From Pullilachnospira sp963929535 (GTDB taxonomy: Bacteria > Bacillota > Clostridia > Lachnospirales > Lachnospiraceae): a DNA stretch of 64,000 nt. The DNA is taken from positions 310,001 to 374,000 of the forward strand of contig CAWVIZ010000014.1 in assembly GCA_963929535.1 (NCBI GenBank), given 5' to 3'. The first letter of the stretch is position 1. Each line of letters starts with the position of its first letter. The notes under the pieces were generated by a model that saw only the letters and a program-made list of their open reading frames with translations, was not told the DNA's origin and did not search any database. Below are positions 34,912 to 43,692 of this stretch, piece by piece. Position numbers and translations under genes: made by a program.

Positions 34912-35193
34912 ATGGCAACAACAAATGTAACTATGCGCATGGATGAGCAGTTAAAAGCACAGTTGCAAGAGCTTGTATCTAACCTGGGGCTTGATATGAC
35001 GACTTTTTTTACTATGGCAGCTAAACAGGCAGTAAGAGAGCAGGCATTACCATTTCGTGTAACTATGAAGGTCCCTAATGCGGAAACGATTGCGGCTTTT
35101 AAAGAAGTAGAAGAGATGAAAAAGAATCCATCTGCGTATCGGTCTTATAGTTCCTTTTCCGAGCTGTTAGATGAGGTAGAGAAAGATGTATAA
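34912..35193 (+). CDS. relB: RelB/DinJ-family antitoxin
   Basis: A 93-residue protein. The N-terminus TNVTMRMDEQLKAQLQELVSNLGLDMTTFFTMAAKQAV is the ribbon-helix-helix DNA-binding domain of RelB/DinJ antitoxins, which both represses its own promoter and, through the C-terminal tail, neutralises the toxin. GGAAGGAG lies 8 bases before the ATG. The stop overlaps the toxin start by 8 bases, which couples translation of the pair. Confidence 0.93.
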   Translation: MATTNVTMRMDEQLKAQLQELVSNLGLDMTTFFTMAAKQAVREQALPFRVTMKVPNAETIAAFKEVEEMKKNPSAYRSYSSFSELLDEVEKDV

Positions 35194-35458
35194 AATAATG
35201 GCTACCGGAAGGTTTAGGAAAGATTTAAAGACGATGATCAGGCGTGGTTATAACATGAATCTGTTGGATGACGTTGTTACAAAACTGGCCAATGGTGAAC
35301 AACTTCCAGCAAAGAATAAAGATCATAGTCTTTCCGGAAATTATGCGGGAAAGAGAGAATGTCATATTACTCCGGATTGGCTTTTGATTTATGAGCTTGA
35401 TCAAGCAGTTTTGTACCTCTATTTGACAAGGACGGGGACGCATAGCGATTTGTTTTAA
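35186..35458 (+). CDS. yafQ: YafQ-family mRNA interferase toxin
   Basis: A 90-residue RelE-superfamily ribonuclease expected to cut mRNA on the ribosome. RFRKDLKTMIRRGYNMNLLDDVV, KDHSLSGNYAGKRECHITPDWLLIYEL and the C-terminal TRTGTHSDLF match YafQ; the two His (in ECHI and THSDLF) correspond to catalytic positions. It forms a unit with the overlapping RelB-type antitoxin. It sits beside IS110 at the right edge of the accessory block, where it could stabilise the region (inference). Confidence 0.92.
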   Translation: MYKIMATGRFRKDLKTMIRRGYNMNLLDDVVTKLANGEQLPAKNKDHSLSGNYAGKRECHITPDWLLIYELDQAVLYLYLTRTGTHSDLF

Positions 35459-35572
35459 TGGTGTGGATCCATTTGGGGCTGATGAATGGGATGAAGGAAG
35501 CTTTGCTTCGTTTTCCCGTGGTGATCGAAGATCTCGTTCCTTGCATTAAATTGCTCCTCCTTTTAATAAAAC

Positions 35573-35620
35573 AAAAAAATACAGTCATTAAGGAAACCTC
35601 CTCAATGGCTGTATTTTTTT
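35573..35620. terminator. terminator after the toxin gene
   Basis: AAAAAAATACAGTCATT (35573-35589) pairs with AATGGCTGTATTTTTTT (35604-35620). Strong in both directions. Confidence 0.88.
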
Positions 35621-35630
35621 GCATACCCAG

Positions 35631-35658
35631 TTGCCTGAACCCCAATTTATGCTATGAT
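35631..35658 (+). promoter_or_regulatory. promoter of the two-component/ABC operon
   Basis: TTGCCT (35631-35636), 16-base spacer, TATGAT (35653-35658). Confidence 0.5.
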
Positions 35659-35687
35659 ATCAATATTTGAAAAATGGAGGCGAAACC

Positions 35688-36392
35688 GTGTCAGGAATTT
35701 TACTAATCGAGGACGAAGAAAGCGTCAGCAGAGGAATTGAATTTACATTGAAAAAAGAGGGCTACCAGGTGGAAACCGCCGGAACGATCCAAAACGCCAT
35801 GGAACTGTTGAAAAATTGGACGCCGCAGCTGGTGATCTGCGATGTGAATCTGCCGGACGGCAGCGGTCTGGATCTGATCCGCCAGATCCGAAAGAAGAGC
35901 ATGGTGCATATCATTTGCCTGACGGCTCTGGATACAGAGTTGGATCAGGTGATAGGCTATGAGGCGGGAGCCGACGATTATGTCACCAAACCGTTCAGTC
36001 TTTCCGTGCTTGTCCTGAAGGTAAATGCGTTTTTTAAGCGCTTTCAGCAGGAGGCTTCTCCGGTAATCGAATCCGGCGGGATGCTGTTTCATTTGGCCGA
36101 AATGAAGGCGCAGAAGGATGGCCGGGAAATTTCTTTTACGAAAAATGAGTGGAAGATGCTGAAATTGTTTCTGGAGCATCCGCGGCAGATTTTGTCAAAG
36201 AATCAGATCCTGGAGCGTCTGTTTGATTTGGACGGGGAGTTTGTGGATGAAAATACGGTGGCGGTGAATATCCGAAGGCTCAGGGAAAAGATCGAGACGG
36301 ACAGCTCCCACCCGAAGTATATCCGCAATGTCCGGGGACTGGGGTATCTCTGGGACTGTGACTGCCGGAAAGGACAGGCCAAAACCCTATGA
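35688..36392 (+). CDS. OmpR/PhoB-family response regulator
   Basis: A 234-residue regulator. The receiver domain has the acidic pair in LLIEDEES, the phosphorylated Asp52 in VICDVNLPDGSG and Lys in YVTKPFS. The C-terminal winged helix has ISFTKNEWKMLKLFLEHP and NTVAVNIRRLREKIE with the final IRNVRGLGYLWD. The start GTG at 35688 lies 7 bases after GGAGG; an upstream TTG has no site. It overlaps the histidine kinase by 4 bases. Confidence 0.93.
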   Translation: MSGILLIEDEESVSRGIEFTLKKEGYQVETAGTIQNAMELLKNWTPQLVICDVNLPDGSGLDLIRQIRKKSMVHIICLTALDTELDQVIGYEAGADDYVTKPFSLSVLVLKVNAFFKRFQQEASPVIESGGMLFHLAEMKAQKDGREISFTKNEWKMLKLFLEHPRQILSKNQILERLFDLDGEFVDENTVAVNIRRLREKIETDSSHPKYIRNVRGLGYLWDCDCRKGQAKTL

Positions 36393-37633
36393 ATGGAGAA
36401 AGAAAAAGATATCTGGCAGAGCTGCTTTTGAGTCTGCTGCTGACAGCCGCAGTGACCGGCGCAATCATCGGGATCCGTTACCGGTCTTATCAGGCTGAAA
36501 TGGACAGAATGGCGCTGATTTTGGAGGCGGAGGAAACCGACAACGAGATCTTCCAAAGCTTAAAAGAGGAGGAAACGATATCCGACGGGGAAACCGGTCG
36601 GATTCTGGAACGTTACGGATACAGGAAGCCCCAGGACAGCGCGGCGGGGCGGCAGTTCCTGAACGACTGCCGGGCAGCGCTGGCCGGGGGCGGGATTCTG
36701 TGGCTGGGAAGCGCCGGAATCCTGGGCTTTGAATGGTATCGAAAGAGAAAAGAAAGAGAGAAACAAAGTCAGGATATTGTTGAGGAGCTGGAGAAAATAC
36801 GGGGAGGGGAATACGGACAGATTCTGCCGGAGCTGGATGCAGATGGGGAGGATCAGAGCCGGAGAAGGATTCTGGACGCGCTGGATTCTCTGGGAAGCTA
36901 TGTGGAAATGATCCGCAGCCAGGCGCATCACGAGAAGGAGGAGACCAAATCCCTGGTGACGGATTTGTCCCATCAGCTGAAAACGCCGGTGGCGGCGCTG
37001 TCCTCCTGTTTCGATGTGTTAAAAAATCCGGATTTGTCGGAGAAAGAACGCAGGGAATTTCAGGATCGGATGGAACAGCAGCTGCACAGTCTGGAACAGC
37101 TGATCGGCGCGCTGATTAATATTTCCAGAATGGAGACGGGCATGATCCGGCTGCAGCCGGAAGAGGGCAGGATATTTGACACGATCCTGGAGGCGGTCAA
37201 CAGGATCTGGCTCAAGGCGCAGCAGAAAGATATCGAGATTCAGATGGAAGCGGCGGATGAAATAGAAGATCTCAGGATTATGCAGGATCGGAAGTGGCTG
37301 TGTGAGGCGCTGATCAATCTTCTGGACAATGCGGTCAAATACAGCCCTTCCGGAACGATGATAACCCTTCGGGCGTTTCGGATGACTTCCTTTTTGCGGA
37401 TCGAAATACAGGATCAGGGGGTCGGAATTCCCAGAGAGAACTATCACAAAGTGTTCCAGCGCTTTTACCGGGGAAAACAGCCGGAAGTGCAGAGGAAAGA
37501 AGGCGCCGGGGTGGGACTGTATCTTGCCAGAAGGATCATTGAGGGACATCACGGCACGATTGCCCTGGACACCAGGAGAAAGAAAAAAGAAAAGGGAACG
37601 GTATTTGTGGTGCAGCTCCCTTACCGGAAATAA
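36389..37633 (+). CDS. sensor histidine kinase
   Basis: A 414-residue membrane kinase, partner of the preceding regulator. Membrane segment one spans about residues 8-30, an outside loop of about 65 residues follows, and segment two lies near 90-112. The phosphorylated His195 is in DLSHQLKTPVAAL, the N box is INLLDNAVKYSP, and the G boxes are QDQGVGIP and GAGVGLYLARRI. The short sensory loop and the adjacent ABC/FtsX genes suggest it senses an antimicrobial peptide or cell-envelope stress; that is inference from similar clusters. Confidence 0.92.
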   Translation: MNGERKRYLAELLLSLLLTAAVTGAIIGIRYRSYQAEMDRMALILEAEETDNEIFQSLKEEETISDGETGRILERYGYRKPQDSAAGRQFLNDCRAALAGGGILWLGSAGILGFEWYRKRKEREKQSQDIVEELEKIRGGEYGQILPELDADGEDQSRRRILDALDSLGSYVEMIRSQAHHEKEETKSLVTDLSHQLKTPVAALSSCFDVLKNPDLSEKERREFQDRMEQQLHSLEQLIGALINISRMETGMIRLQPEEGRIFDTILEAVNRIWLKAQQKDIEIQMEAADEIEDLRIMQDRKWLCEALINLLDNAVKYSPSGTMITLRAFRMTSFLRIEIQDQGVGIPRENYHKVFQRFYRGKQPEVQRKEGAGVGLYLARRIIEGHHGTIALDTRRKKKEKGTVFVVQLPYRK

Positions 37634-37659
37634 GTCTTACGGTTTTGTAAGACTTTTTT
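37633..37659 (+). terminator. terminator between kinase and ABC genes
   Basis: AGTCTTAC (37633-37640) pairs with GTAAGACT (37647-37654), then TTTTT. The stem begins at the last base of the kinase stop, so the ABC genes probably need their own promoter. Confidence 0.8.
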
Positions 37660-37781
37660 CTTGCTTTTGAAAGGGAAATGAAAGACAGCTCCGGTAAGAT
37701 AAGATTCAGCAAAGGGCAGAAGCCCCCTGCGGGGATACCTCCATGGCCATCCGGCCAATAATAAGGAAAGGAAGGAAACAG

Positions 37782-38456
37782 ATGGATCAGATATTGCAGA
37801 CAGTGGATTTGTGTAAATATTACGGGAAGGGTGAAAATGAAGTCAAAGCCGTACAGCATGCCAATCTGGAAATTCAGAAAGGGGAGTTTGTGGCGATTGT
37901 CGGGAAATCGGGCTCCGGAAAGAGTACGCTGCTTCATATGATGGGCGGACTGGACACGCCTACCAGCGGCAAGGTTCTGACCCGGGGAAAGGATATCTTT
38001 TCCTACAAGGATGACGCCCTTGCGGTGTTCCGGAGAAGAAAGATCGGTTTTATTTTTCAGTCGTTCAATCTTGTCTCTTCCATCAACGTATGGGAAAACA
38101 TCGTGCTCCCCACCGGACTGGACGGAAGAAAGGCCGATGAGAAGTTTGTGATGGATATTGTGACTACCCTGGGGCTGGAAAAGAAGCTTCACAATCTGCC
38201 CAATACCCTTTCCGGAGGACAGCAGCAGAGGGTGGCCATTGCGAGAGCCCTGGCCTCAAAGCCGGATATCCTTTTCGCGGATGAGCCCACGGGAAATCTG
38301 GACTCCCGTACCAGTGACGAAGTGATCGCCCTGTTAAAGATGTCGGTGGAAAAATACGGGCAGACGCTGGTGATGATCACCCATGATGAGGACATTGCTC
38401 AGATCGCCGACCGGATTCTGGTGATCGAAGACGGAAAGGTGGCGGAACTGCGATGA
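37782..38456 (+). CDS. ABC transporter ATP-binding protein (MacB/BceA type)
   Basis: A 224-residue ATPase. Walker A is GKSGSGKS (41-48), the Q-loop is in FIFQSFNLV, the signature is LSGGQQQRVAIARAL, Walker B is ILFADEPTGNLD, and the switch His is in MITHDED. The DEPTGNLD form is typical of LolD/MacB/BceA exporters that drive FtsX-type permeases. The ATG at 37782 follows AAGGAAAGGAAGG. The stop overlaps the permease start (ATGA). Confidence 0.94.
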   Translation: MDQILQTVDLCKYYGKGENEVKAVQHANLEIQKGEFVAIVGKSGSGKSTLLHMMGGLDTPTSGKVLTRGKDIFSYKDDALAVFRRRKIGFIFQSFNLVSSINVWENIVLPTGLDGRKADEKFVMDIVTTLGLEKKLHNLPNTLSGGQQQRVAIARALASKPDILFADEPTGNLDSRTSDEVIALLKMSVEKYGQTLVMITHDEDIAQIADRILVIEDGKVAELR

Positions 38457-40873
38457 AGACAATCACAAAACTTGCATGGAGCAATAACCGGAAAAACCGC
38501 GCCAGATGCGTATTGATCATACTTTCGATTTTTCTGACCACGGTTCTGCTTTCCGCCATCGCCACCTTCGGCTATGGACAGATCCGTTTCCAGCGGGTCA
38601 ACGCGGAGGAATTTTACGGTTCCTATTATGGAACGTACGCCAATGTGAAGGAACAGCAGATTGCCGAAATGCAGAAGCGGAGCGAATTTGACCGGATCGG
38701 ACGGGCCGCTTCCGTGGGCGGGATTGAAAATACAAGAGCCATTTCCATGGTGTGGATGGACGAGGAAACGATGCGGCTGGCCAATATGAAAAAACAGCTG
38801 CAGGAGGGAGCATTTCCCCAACAGGAAAATGAGATTGCAGGTCAGAAGGAAATGTTTGAACGGTTGGGCTATCCCGACGCCAGACCGGGAGATACTGTGA
38901 CCGTTCATTTCCGGAGAAATATGCAGGAGACCTATCAGGAAAAGCAGTTTGTCATCAGCGGTATTACGAAGTCGCTTCAGGAAGAGCAGGAAAATCAATC
39001 CTATACCGCCTACGTTTCCAGAGCCTGTTACGAGGCGCTTTACGCGCCGGGTGAGCGGGTATACAACATTTATTTCACCCTGGCGGACAGTGTGCCGGTA
39101 AATTCCTCTGACCTGGAAATGACCATCAAAGATATGGCAGAAGCCTGCGGCATCAATCCGGAATACGCGGCGGAAAACACTTATTTTTCCATGTGGGTTC
39201 TGGACCCGGGAATGGAGATGATCACAGGATGTGTGGCCGTGGCGCTGGTGGTGGTATTCTTTGCGGTGCTGGTGATCTATAACATTTATCAGGTGGGGCT
39301 GGTACAGAAGATCCAGGAGTACGGGAAAATCCGGGCGCTGGGCGCCACGAAAAAACAGATGAAAAAACTGGTTTTCCGGGAAGGAATGATGCTGACGGTG
39401 GTTGGCGTTCCGGCGGGGGTGGTTGTGGGGACGGCGGTGTCCGTCATTTTTCAGAACTTTTGGCTGGCGCAGAGCGAAGTATTCGGCAGCGGGGAGGCCG
39501 TGCAGGTAAATATGGTTTCCATCCCCCTGCTGCTTGCCTGCGCGGCGGCAGCGGTACTCACCGTATGGATTGCTCTGAAACGTCCGATGAAACTGATTTC
39601 CCGGATATCGCCGGTGGAAGCGGTCCGCTTCCAGGGAGAAAAGAAGAAGAACCGGGGATTCCGGAGAGGCAGAAAACAGGTGGGCGTGCCTCAGCTTACC
39701 GGCGCCAATATGGCCATGAACCGGAAGCGCACTGCGGCCACGATTCTTTCCATGGGACTTTCCTGCGTGCTGTTCGTGGTTGCCGCCAATTTTACCGGAA
39801 ATGTCAGCACAGAATATGACGCCAGAAAACAGGTTCCTTACGGCCAGTTCCAGATCGATCTGTCCTACAGTACCAACGACGCGGCATACCCGGAGAATAA
39901 TCTGGATATGATCCTGCAAAATGATCCGCTGGACGAAACGCTGGTGGAGAATATCAGAAAGCTGGACAAAGTGACGGATGTTCAGGTTCGTTATATGATG
40001 TACGCCCGGGATCAGAAGGGGAATCTTGCATCGGTGGGCGTGCTGAACCGGGAGCAGTTCCGGGATGAGGCGTATCAGGGCTCCCTGAAAGGGGAAGTGG
40101 ATTACGATCAGGCCGCGAAAAACGGGGACATTCTTTATGGCTGGTCCTATTTCATCGAGGAGACCGGATATGATCTGGGAGAAACCGTTACCATGACGGT
40201 GGGAGATGCCGGCGGGGAAACCCAGTTTCAGGGAGTCATGTCCGGAGCTTTTGGAAGCACCAATTATGACTGGATCCTTACGGATCAGACTTACGAACAG
40301 ATGGGCCTGTCCGGAAAAAGCATCGGCACCATCTGGATCGACTGCGCTCCGCAGGACTGCGAGGCTGTCAGAAGCGAACTGGAGGAACTGCTGACAGATA
40401 AACAGCACTATGAAATGACTTCGTACCAGGGCGCATTGGCAACCTCCGAGAGTACGCTGGGAAGCTTTGAGACACTTGCCTATGGAGTTCTCCTGCTGGT
40501 GGGACTGATCGCGTTTATGAATATGGCAAATACCATGATCATCAGCGTGATTACCAGGAAACGGGAGCTGGGCGTCATGCAGGCACTGGGCATGACCAAC
40601 CGGCAGATGAATCGGATGCTGAGAAACGAGGGGCTTATTTTTACCTTTGGGAGCATCCTGATATCGCTTCTGGTGGGAATGCCGGCGGGGTATGCGCTGT
40701 TCTGTTATGGAAGAGAGCATGGATATTTCGGACTGGAAGTATACCATGTACCATTTGCTGAGATCCTTGCCATGGTGTTGATTCTGGGAGTGCTGCAGAT
40801 TTCGCTTTCTTATATTCTCAGCAGGAATGTGAAGAGGGAGTCGGTGGTGGAAAGGATACGGTATCAGGAGTAG
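38453..40873 (+). CDS. FtsX-family ABC transporter permease
   Basis: An 806-residue membrane protein with a segment near residues 20-40, an outside domain of about 220 residues, then three segments (residues about 260-390) forming a first FtsX domain, a repeat of that plan with a segment near 425, a second outside domain and three C-terminal segments (about 675-790). KIREYG-like KIQEYGKIRALGATKKQM and ITRKRELGVMQALGMTNRQM are the paired FtsX coupling motifs. With the ATPase it forms a mechanotransmission-type exporter or lipoprotein/peptide handling pump. Its signal is probably read by the upstream two-component system (inference). Confidence 0.92.
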   Translation: MKTITKLAWSNNRKNRARCVLIILSIFLTTVLLSAIATFGYGQIRFQRVNAEEFYGSYYGTYANVKEQQIAEMQKRSEFDRIGRAASVGGIENTRAISMVWMDEETMRLANMKKQLQEGAFPQQENEIAGQKEMFERLGYPDARPGDTVTVHFRRNMQETYQEKQFVISGITKSLQEEQENQSYTAYVSRACYEALYAPGERVYNIYFTLADSVPVNSSDLEMTIKDMAEACGINPEYAAENTYFSMWVLDPGMEMITGCVAVALVVVFFAVLVIYNIYQVGLVQKIQEYGKIRALGATKKQMKKLVFREGMMLTVVGVPAGVVVGTAVSVIFQNFWLAQSEVFGSGEAVQVNMVSIPLLLACAAAAVLTVWIALKRPMKLISRISPVEAVRFQGEKKKNRGFRRGRKQVGVPQLTGANMAMNRKRTAATILSMGLSCVLFVVAANFTGNVSTEYDARKQVPYGQFQIDLSYSTNDAAYPENNLDMILQNDPLDETLVENIRKLDKVTDVQVRYMMYARDQKGNLASVGVLNREQFRDEAYQGSLKGEVDYDQAAKNGDILYGWSYFIEETGYDLGETVTMTVGDAGGETQFQGVMSGAFGSTNYDWILTDQTYEQMGLSGKSIGTIWIDCAPQDCEAVRSELEELLTDKQHYEMTSYQGALATSESTLGSFETLAYGVLLLVGLIAFMNMANTMIISVITRKRELGVMQALGMTNRQMNRMLRNEGLIFTFGSILISLLVGMPAGYALFCYGREHGYFGLEVYHVPFAEILAMVLILGVLQISLSYILSRNVKRESVVERIRYQE

Positions 40874-40975
40874 ATTCCTTAAAATTGGTCATATGGCAAT
40901 AAAGGATTCTTCCAGCATTTGGGATAAAAAGGCTGCTTATGATGGGGCGGCTGGTTGAAGGATAATATTCAGGTG

Positions 40976-41015
40976 AAAAAGTAACCGAAACCTTTGATGG
41001 GGACGGTTACTTTTA
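40976..41015 (+). terminator. terminator of the ABC operon
   Basis: AAAAAGTAACCG (40976-40987) pairs with CGGTTACTTTT (41004-41014). It is nearly the same hairpin as the one at 32120. Confidence 0.75.
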
Positions 41016-41019
41016 TATT

Positions 41020-41460
41020 ATTTACAGACGTTTCTTCGCAGCCGGGGGTGCCGGACAGCTGACCAATCGGTTTATCGCCATCGATACTTCCGGTTTCTGT
41101 GTGGAGCCGGCTTTGCAGTTTCTCAGGGAGACCATGAATCTGGTGGATGCATTTATCTGGGGAAGAAGGGGCTTCCGTACATGGATTCTGGAGTGCGATG
41201 CCGGGATTCAGAAGGAGGCAGTGATCGGCCCGATTATCCGGTGTATTTTATTCCCGCGGGCAACGAGCCAAGCGGACATGTTTGCATGTCCATTTGGCGA
41301 CTGCCGCGAGGGTCAAATACCCCGCAGCTCTGCTGCGCTGCAGGTTTGATGCCCCGTAGCTTGCTGCGGGGTCTTTGACTATACCCACGGAGGAAGGCGG
41401 GATTGTGCCGGAGATTCCGGAATGGGTGGAGAAAGTTACATTGACTGCGGAAGGATGAAA
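41020..41460 (+). pseudogene. unidentified gene relic split by a hairpin repeat
   Basis: From about 41020 a frame reads RRFFAAGGAGQLTNRFIAI and IDTSGFCVEPALQFLRETM with no start codon that I can place. It runs into hairpin repeat copy B at 41255. After the repeat another frame reads LTIPTEEGGIVPEIPEWVEK and stops at 41458. Both halves look like real protein, the second like a C-terminus. The IDTSGF strand recalls radical-SAM activating enzymes, but the likeness is too short to name it. Confidence 0.35.
41255..41323 (+). repeat. dispersed hairpin repeat, copy B
   Basis: Outer arms CGCGGGCA/TGCCGCG, middle stem GCCAA/TTGGC, inner stem GGACATG/CATGTCC, then GGTCAAATACCCC. A further GC-rich hairpin (ACCCCGCAGC-type) follows to about 41371. 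Confidence 0.85.
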
Positions 41461-41484
41461 GGAAGCGGAGAGAGGAGGAAAGAG

Positions 41485-42585
41485 ATGCAGGGCAGGGAAT
41501 TGATCCAGCGGACACTGAAAAAAGAGCCGGCCCAGGTCAGCGGTTTCTGGGTAGGGCATCCCACCGACCAGGCCAAAAAGATTTATTATGAACAGGTGGG
41601 AATCCGGGAACGGGAGCTGACTGAGCAGGAGCTCCGGAATCAAAAGGCCGCGAAAAAAGTGAACTATACCACAAAGGCCGGAAGGCAGGAGGCGGATTTC
41701 AGCTGCCGGGTAGGATCGGATATGATATGGCTCAGTCCGGAGCTGGATCTTGGGGCATGGCGGCATCCCCAGGGGAAGCCCATGTGGGACTGCTTCAATG
41801 AGAAACATGTGAGTCTGGGAACAGGAGGAGTCTTTGCGGACTGTGAAGACGTAAGGGAGATTGAAGAATTTGACTGGCCGAATCCTGATTATCTGGATAT
41901 GACCGCTGCTCTGGAGGATACAAAGTATGCCTGGGAGCAGGGGCTGGCGGTGTTCGGGGGAATGTGGTGTCCCTTTTTCCATGTGATGTGCGATTTTTTC
42001 GGCATGGAAAACTATTTTGTAAAAATGTATACCGACCCGGAAGTGATCCATGCGGCAACCAGGCATATTGTGGATTTTTATCTGGAAACAAACAAAAGAT
42101 ATCTTCAAATGGCGAAGCCGTATCTGTCGGCGGCTTTTTTCGGAAATGATCTGGGAAGCCAGAGAGATCTTCTGATCAGTCCGGAATGCTTTGATACATT
42201 TATCCTGCCGTATATGCGGGAACTGATCGACCAGATGAAGGGAATGGGACTGAAGGTGGCTGTGCACTCCTGCGGGTCCATTGACAGGATCATTCCCAGG
42301 CTGATAGACGCGGGGGTGGATATCCTCCATCCGCTGCAGGCAAAAGCTGCCAATATGGATGCGGAACATCTGGCCAGGGAGTACGGGGGAAAGATTACTT
42401 TCCTGGGCGGTGTGGATACCCAGGAGCTGCTTCCTTTCGGCACGCCCCGGCAGGTGAGGGAAGAGGTGCTGAGGCTGAGAGATCTGTTCAAAGGCGATTT
42501 TATCGTCTCTCCCAGCCATGAAGCCCTGCTCCCCAATGTTTCCTTTGAGAATGTGATGGCAATGAGCAGGGCGGCCAAGGAGTAA
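41485..42585 (+). CDS. uroporphyrinogen decarboxylase (URO-D) family methyltransferase-like protein
   Basis: A 366-residue TIM-barrel protein related to the gene at 17383. LKVAVHSCGSIDRIIPRLIDAGVDILHPLQ holds the H-x-C motif and the family's barrel strand, and ITFLGGVDTQELLPFG plus SPSHEALLPNVSFENV form the C-terminus. This form, with LQ.KA and GG.D.Q blocks, is typical of corrinoid-linked methyltransferases or their uncharacterised relatives in Clostridia, not of HemE. The ATG at 41485 follows GAGGAGGAAAGAG. It ends 4 bases from the convergent DegV gene. Confidence 0.8.
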   Translation: MQGRELIQRTLKKEPAQVSGFWVGHPTDQAKKIYYEQVGIRERELTEQELRNQKAAKKVNYTTKAGRQEADFSCRVGSDMIWLSPELDLGAWRHPQGKPMWDCFNEKHVSLGTGGVFADCEDVREIEEFDWPNPDYLDMTAALEDTKYAWEQGLAVFGGMWCPFFHVMCDFFGMENYFVKMYTDPEVIHAATRHIVDFYLETNKRYLQMAKPYLSAAFFGNDLGSQRDLLISPECFDTFILPYMRELIDQMKGMGLKVAVHSCGSIDRIIPRLIDAGVDILHPLQAKAANMDAEHLAREYGGKITFLGGVDTQELLPFGTPRQVREEVLRLRDLFKGDFIVSPSHEALLPNVSFENVMAMSRAAKE

Positions 42586-42589
42586 GGAG

Positions 42590-43444
42590 TTATTCTCCGG
42601 TCTCAAACAGGATCCCCAGTGTATTGGGGCCGCAGTGACAGGAGATGGTACAGCTTGCCTGCGTCACATATATGTGCTCAAAGGAAGCCTCCTGCTCCAC
42701 AGCTTCCTGTACCAGACGGATGTAATCATTGGAAATGCCGGAATGGGTGATGAAAAGCTTATCGGTTTTCAGCTTTCCATAAGCGCCCAGGGTGTCCCTG
42801 ACATACCTGGGGAGTACTTTTTCCAGAGCGCCCCGGTATTTTTTGCCCACATGCATGGCTCCGGAGGAATTGTCCACCTGGATACAGGGCTTAATGTTCA
42901 GCAGATTGGCTCCCAGGGCGGTAACACTGCTGCAGCGGCCTCCGGCGCTCATGAATTTCAGGGTATCCAGTATAAAGCTGGAATGGACCCGCTTTTTCTG
43001 CGATTCCAGACGGCGGGCTATTTCTGCGGCGCTCATTCCTTCTCTGATCCAGGCGGCGGCATCCAGAACCAGGTGCCCGATACCCGTAGAGAGATTGCAG
43101 GAATCCACCGGATAGACTCCGGGCAGCTCCCGGGCCGCCAGCAGACAGTTCTGATGGGCGCTGGAAAGGGCGCCGCCAAGATTCAGATGGACCACTTCAA
43201 AGCCCTGCTCCACAAATGGAGTAAAATAATCCAGATATTCCCGGACATTGATGGCTGCTGTCTGCGGCAGCAGCCGCCGGTCATAGTAGGCCTGAAAGAT
43301 CTGTGCCGGAGTAATATCCACATTGTCCTGATAATCCTTTCCATCCAGGATGATGTGGAAGGGATAATAATGCACCTGATATTCCTTTTTCAGTTCATTT
43401 CCCAGGTCGCAGGTGCTGTCTGCGCTAAGTAAAACCTTTTTCAT
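42590..43444 (-). CDS. DegV family fatty-acid-binding protein
   Basis: A 284-residue two-domain protein. It begins MKKVLLSADSTCDLGNELKK, with the Ser/Thr-rich loop that binds the fatty-acid carboxylate, and has TAAINVREYLDYF, VVHLNLGGALSSAHQN, VYPVDSCNLSTGIGHLVLDA and LKFMSAGGRCSSVTALGANLLNIKP, which match the DegV/FakB family motifs. FakB proteins present bound fatty acids to the kinase FakA for phospholipid synthesis. No fakA lies nearby. The ribosome site AAAGGAGGA precedes the ATG. Confidence 0.93.
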   Translation of the reverse strand: MKKVLLSADSTCDLGNELKKEYQVHYYPFHIILDGKDYQDNVDITPAQIFQAYYDRRLLPQTAAINVREYLDYFTPFVEQGFEVVHLNLGGALSSAHQNCLLAARELPGVYPVDSCNLSTGIGHLVLDAAAWIREGMSAAEIARRLESQKKRVHSSFILDTLKFMSAGGRCSSVTALGANLLNIKPCIQVDNSSGAMHVGKKYRGALEKVLPRYVRDTLGAYGKLKTDKLFITHSGISNDYIRLVQEAVEQEASFEHIYVTQASCTISCHCGPNTLGILFETGE

Positions 43445-43642
43445 ACGAAATCCTCCTTTCCTGTCATCATACAGCGAAAACCGATGTTTCGCAAGAGGGG
43501 CCGGAAGCGTTTGCTTTGGCTTTGATCCGGCGAATTATGGCAGAAAAAATTTCCGGAAGAAACCAGAGCGGTCAGGCTGGCATTTTCACCGAAAAGCGAC
43601 AAAAATCTGCCATTTTCTTGTAGAGAAATTCTGCAGATTTCA

Positions 43643-43651
43643 TGTTATAAT
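43643..43651 (+). promoter_or_regulatory. extended -10 promoter of the L,D-transpeptidase gene
   Basis: TGTTATAAT about 40 bases before the start codon; a TTGTAG at 43618 is too far for a usual -35. Confidence 0.55.
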
Positions 43652-43692
43652 CGGTACAGCAGGGGAGGATCTATAGAGAAGGGGTGCACAGG

